NCBI RefSeq assembly: GCF_900110955.1
Contig: NZ_FOFR01000002.1
Coordinates: 806,001 to 870,000, forward strand
Reading direction: 5' to 3'
Source of the DNA: Lentzea xinjiangensis
GTDB lineage: Bacteria; Actinomycetota; Actinomycetes; Mycobacteriales; Pseudonocardiaceae
DNA length: 64,000 nt
Each line of letters begins with the position of its first letter. The stretch's first letter is position 1. The notes beneath the pieces are model-generated. The model did not search any database. It had not been told where the DNA came from and was given only the letters and a program-made list of their open reading frames with translations. This document shows, piece after piece, positions 63,121 to 64,000 of this stretch. Both the position numbers and the translations under genes were made by a program.

Positions 63121-63126
63121 CACGCC

Positions 63127-63708
63127 GTGACCGTGCCGACCGGACGCCGTGAGCGCAAGAAGGCCGCGACCCGCCAGAAGATCGCGGACACCGCCCTGCG
63201 GCTCTTCCTCGAGCGCGGGTACGAGGCCGTGGGCATCCGTGACGTGGCCGCGGCGGCCGACGTGGCCGTCACCACGGTCTTCTCGCACTTCGCCTCGAAA
63301 GAGGCCCTGGTGTTCGAGCAGGACGAGGACTTCGAGCACCGCCTCACGCAGGCGGTCACCGGCCGGGCGCGGGACGAGTCGCTCATCCCCGCGCTGCGTC
63401 AGGAGATCCACGCCCTGGTGCGCCACTGCGCGGCCGAGAGCACCGCGCCGACCTGGCGGATGATCGACGCGTCACCGGCCCTGCGGCAGTACGAGGAGTC
63501 GATGCGGCTGCGCCACGCCGAGTCGCTGGCTTCGGCCATCGCCACCGAGTTCGACCTGCCCGAGCCCACGACGGCCTGCCGGACGATCGCGAGGTTCGTG
63601 ATGGACGCCTACTCGCTGGCCCGCGCGTCGGCCGATCCGGCGGCCGCGGTGGACGAGGTCTTCCGGATGATCGAGGCGGCGTGGGAAGTCGCCGCACCGC
63701 GTCCGTGA
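63127..63708 (+). CDS. TetR-family regulator
   Basis: A 193-residue TetR protein. N-terminal HTH: KKAATRQKIADTALRLFLER, then DVAAAADVAVTTVFSHFASK. The C-terminal ligand domain is unclassified (RHAESLASAIATEFDLPEPT). It probably represses the divergent oxidoreductase gene via the ACTAACCGTTAGT palindrome (inference from position). GTG start, leaderless. Confidence 0.92.
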   Translation: MTVPTGRRERKKAATRQKIADTALRLFLERGYEAVGIRDVAAAADVAVTTVFSHFASKEALVFEQDEDFEHRLTQAVTGRARDESLIPALRQEIHALVRHCAAESTAPTWRMIDASPALRQYEESMRLRHAESLASAIATEFDLPEPTTACRTIARFVMDAYSLARASADPAAAVDEVFRMIEAAWEVAAPRP

Positions 63709-63944
63709 CTGCGCTCGTAACTTTCTCCGCTGCGGCGGAGTCGCGGCCGTGCATGACCGGGCAGAGATCCCAGATCACGCAAGCACGCCCATAAATGCCG
63801 CGTCCTGCGGAGATACCGCGAATTCGCTTCCTTCGCCGGCTGTACCGGAAGTATATCCCTGCTGCACGGGGTGGTGTCAGCCTCCTTACCCGTGCACTGC
63901 GGACGCTTGACGCGACGGTTCCTGCCACGCGATTGGGGACAGCG
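63709..63944. other. 236-bp intergenic region, relatively AT-rich
   Basis: No gene seen. It includes a short TATATC stretch near 63853 that could serve as a -10, and GGGGA as ribosome site for the truncated gene at the right edge. Confidence 0.45.
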
Positions 63945-64000
63945 ATGAAAAAGGGAACAGATCTGTCGAGAGCCATGCTCTACTCGGTGTCCGGCGGCGT
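63945..64000 (+). CDS. start of an unrecognised gene, cut by window end
   Basis: Eighteen codons are visible: MKKGTDLSRAMLYSVSGG. GGGGAC lies 8 nt before the ATG. Too little is present to identify the product. Confidence 0.45.
   Translation, partial: MKKGTDLSRAMLYSVSGG

Overview
The window is chromosomal DNA of a high-GC actinomycete. The best guess is a Pseudonocardiales-type bacterium such as Lentzea, Lechevalieria or Saccharothrix. The evidence is strongly GC-biased third codon positions, mycothiol-type maleylpyruvate isomerase proteins, a SARP/AfsR regulator, an XRE-DUF5753/DUF397 pair, GPP34 proteins, a TQXA surface protein with a LAXTG-type sortase signal, and many genes with a TANNNT box 6-8 nt ahead of a GTG or ATG start and no Shine-Dalgarno. 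The rank below order is inference. No phage, insertion sequence, CRISPR array or rRNA operon was seen; this is mostly core chromosome with regulatory and surface-protein islands.

Layout. 1-7 kb: amino-acid biosynthesis (asd and ask on the minus strand, ask with an internal beta-subunit start; leuA behind a leucine leader peptide and hairpin), with a PIG-V-like membrane enzyme, a nitroreductase, a NUDIX hydrolase and two related small membrane proteins. 7-14 kb: DedA, TetR and a complete dppABCDF-type peptide importer. 14-18 kb: a large SARP-NB-ARC-TPR regulator divergent from dppA. 17.5-21.5 kb: the replication/repair block (small kinase, recR, ybaB, dnaX, SRP RNA). 21.5-23.7 kb: an ECF42-type sigma factor with its YCII partner and a maleylpyruvate-isomerase-like gene. 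23.8-33 kb: tRNA-Ser(GGA), two GPP34 genes, an ExeM/NucH-type secreted nuclease, GtrA, DUF2142, tRNA-Ser(CGA), tadA and its partner. 33-39.5 kb: M20 amidohydrolase, tyrA, two paralogous membrane-anchored FN3 proteins, thiolase. 39.4-43 kb: a regulator with an IS30-like HTH facing a DUF4097-S9 peptidase operon across a cluster of GCAAC/GTTGC sites. 43-48 kb: XRE/DUF397, glycolipid-binding-like protein, antitoxin-like protein, BNR protein, TQXA adhesin. 48-64 kb: solitary cytosine-5 methyltransferase, ATP-grasp enzyme, epimerase, RNase Z, three serine hydrolases, a membrane TPR protein, a HisKA_3/LuxR two-component system, an oxidoreductase-TetR pair, and the first codons of a gene cut by the window end.

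The strongest unexplained signals are regulatory. A perfect LexA-type box (TCGAAC-N4-GTTCGA) covers the -35 region of the SRP RNA-dnaX promoter, and a second perfect box lies near 27.8 kb without an obvious target. One 10-bp palindrome appears to supply both -10 elements for two divergent leaderless genes. Paired 19-bp palindromes with identical 30-bp phasing occur at two loci, and a perfect 17-bp inverted repeat lies inside dppB. The tandem FN3 proteins and the IS30-HTH regulator/DUF4097/S9 peptidase locus are the best candidates for undescribed protein systems.
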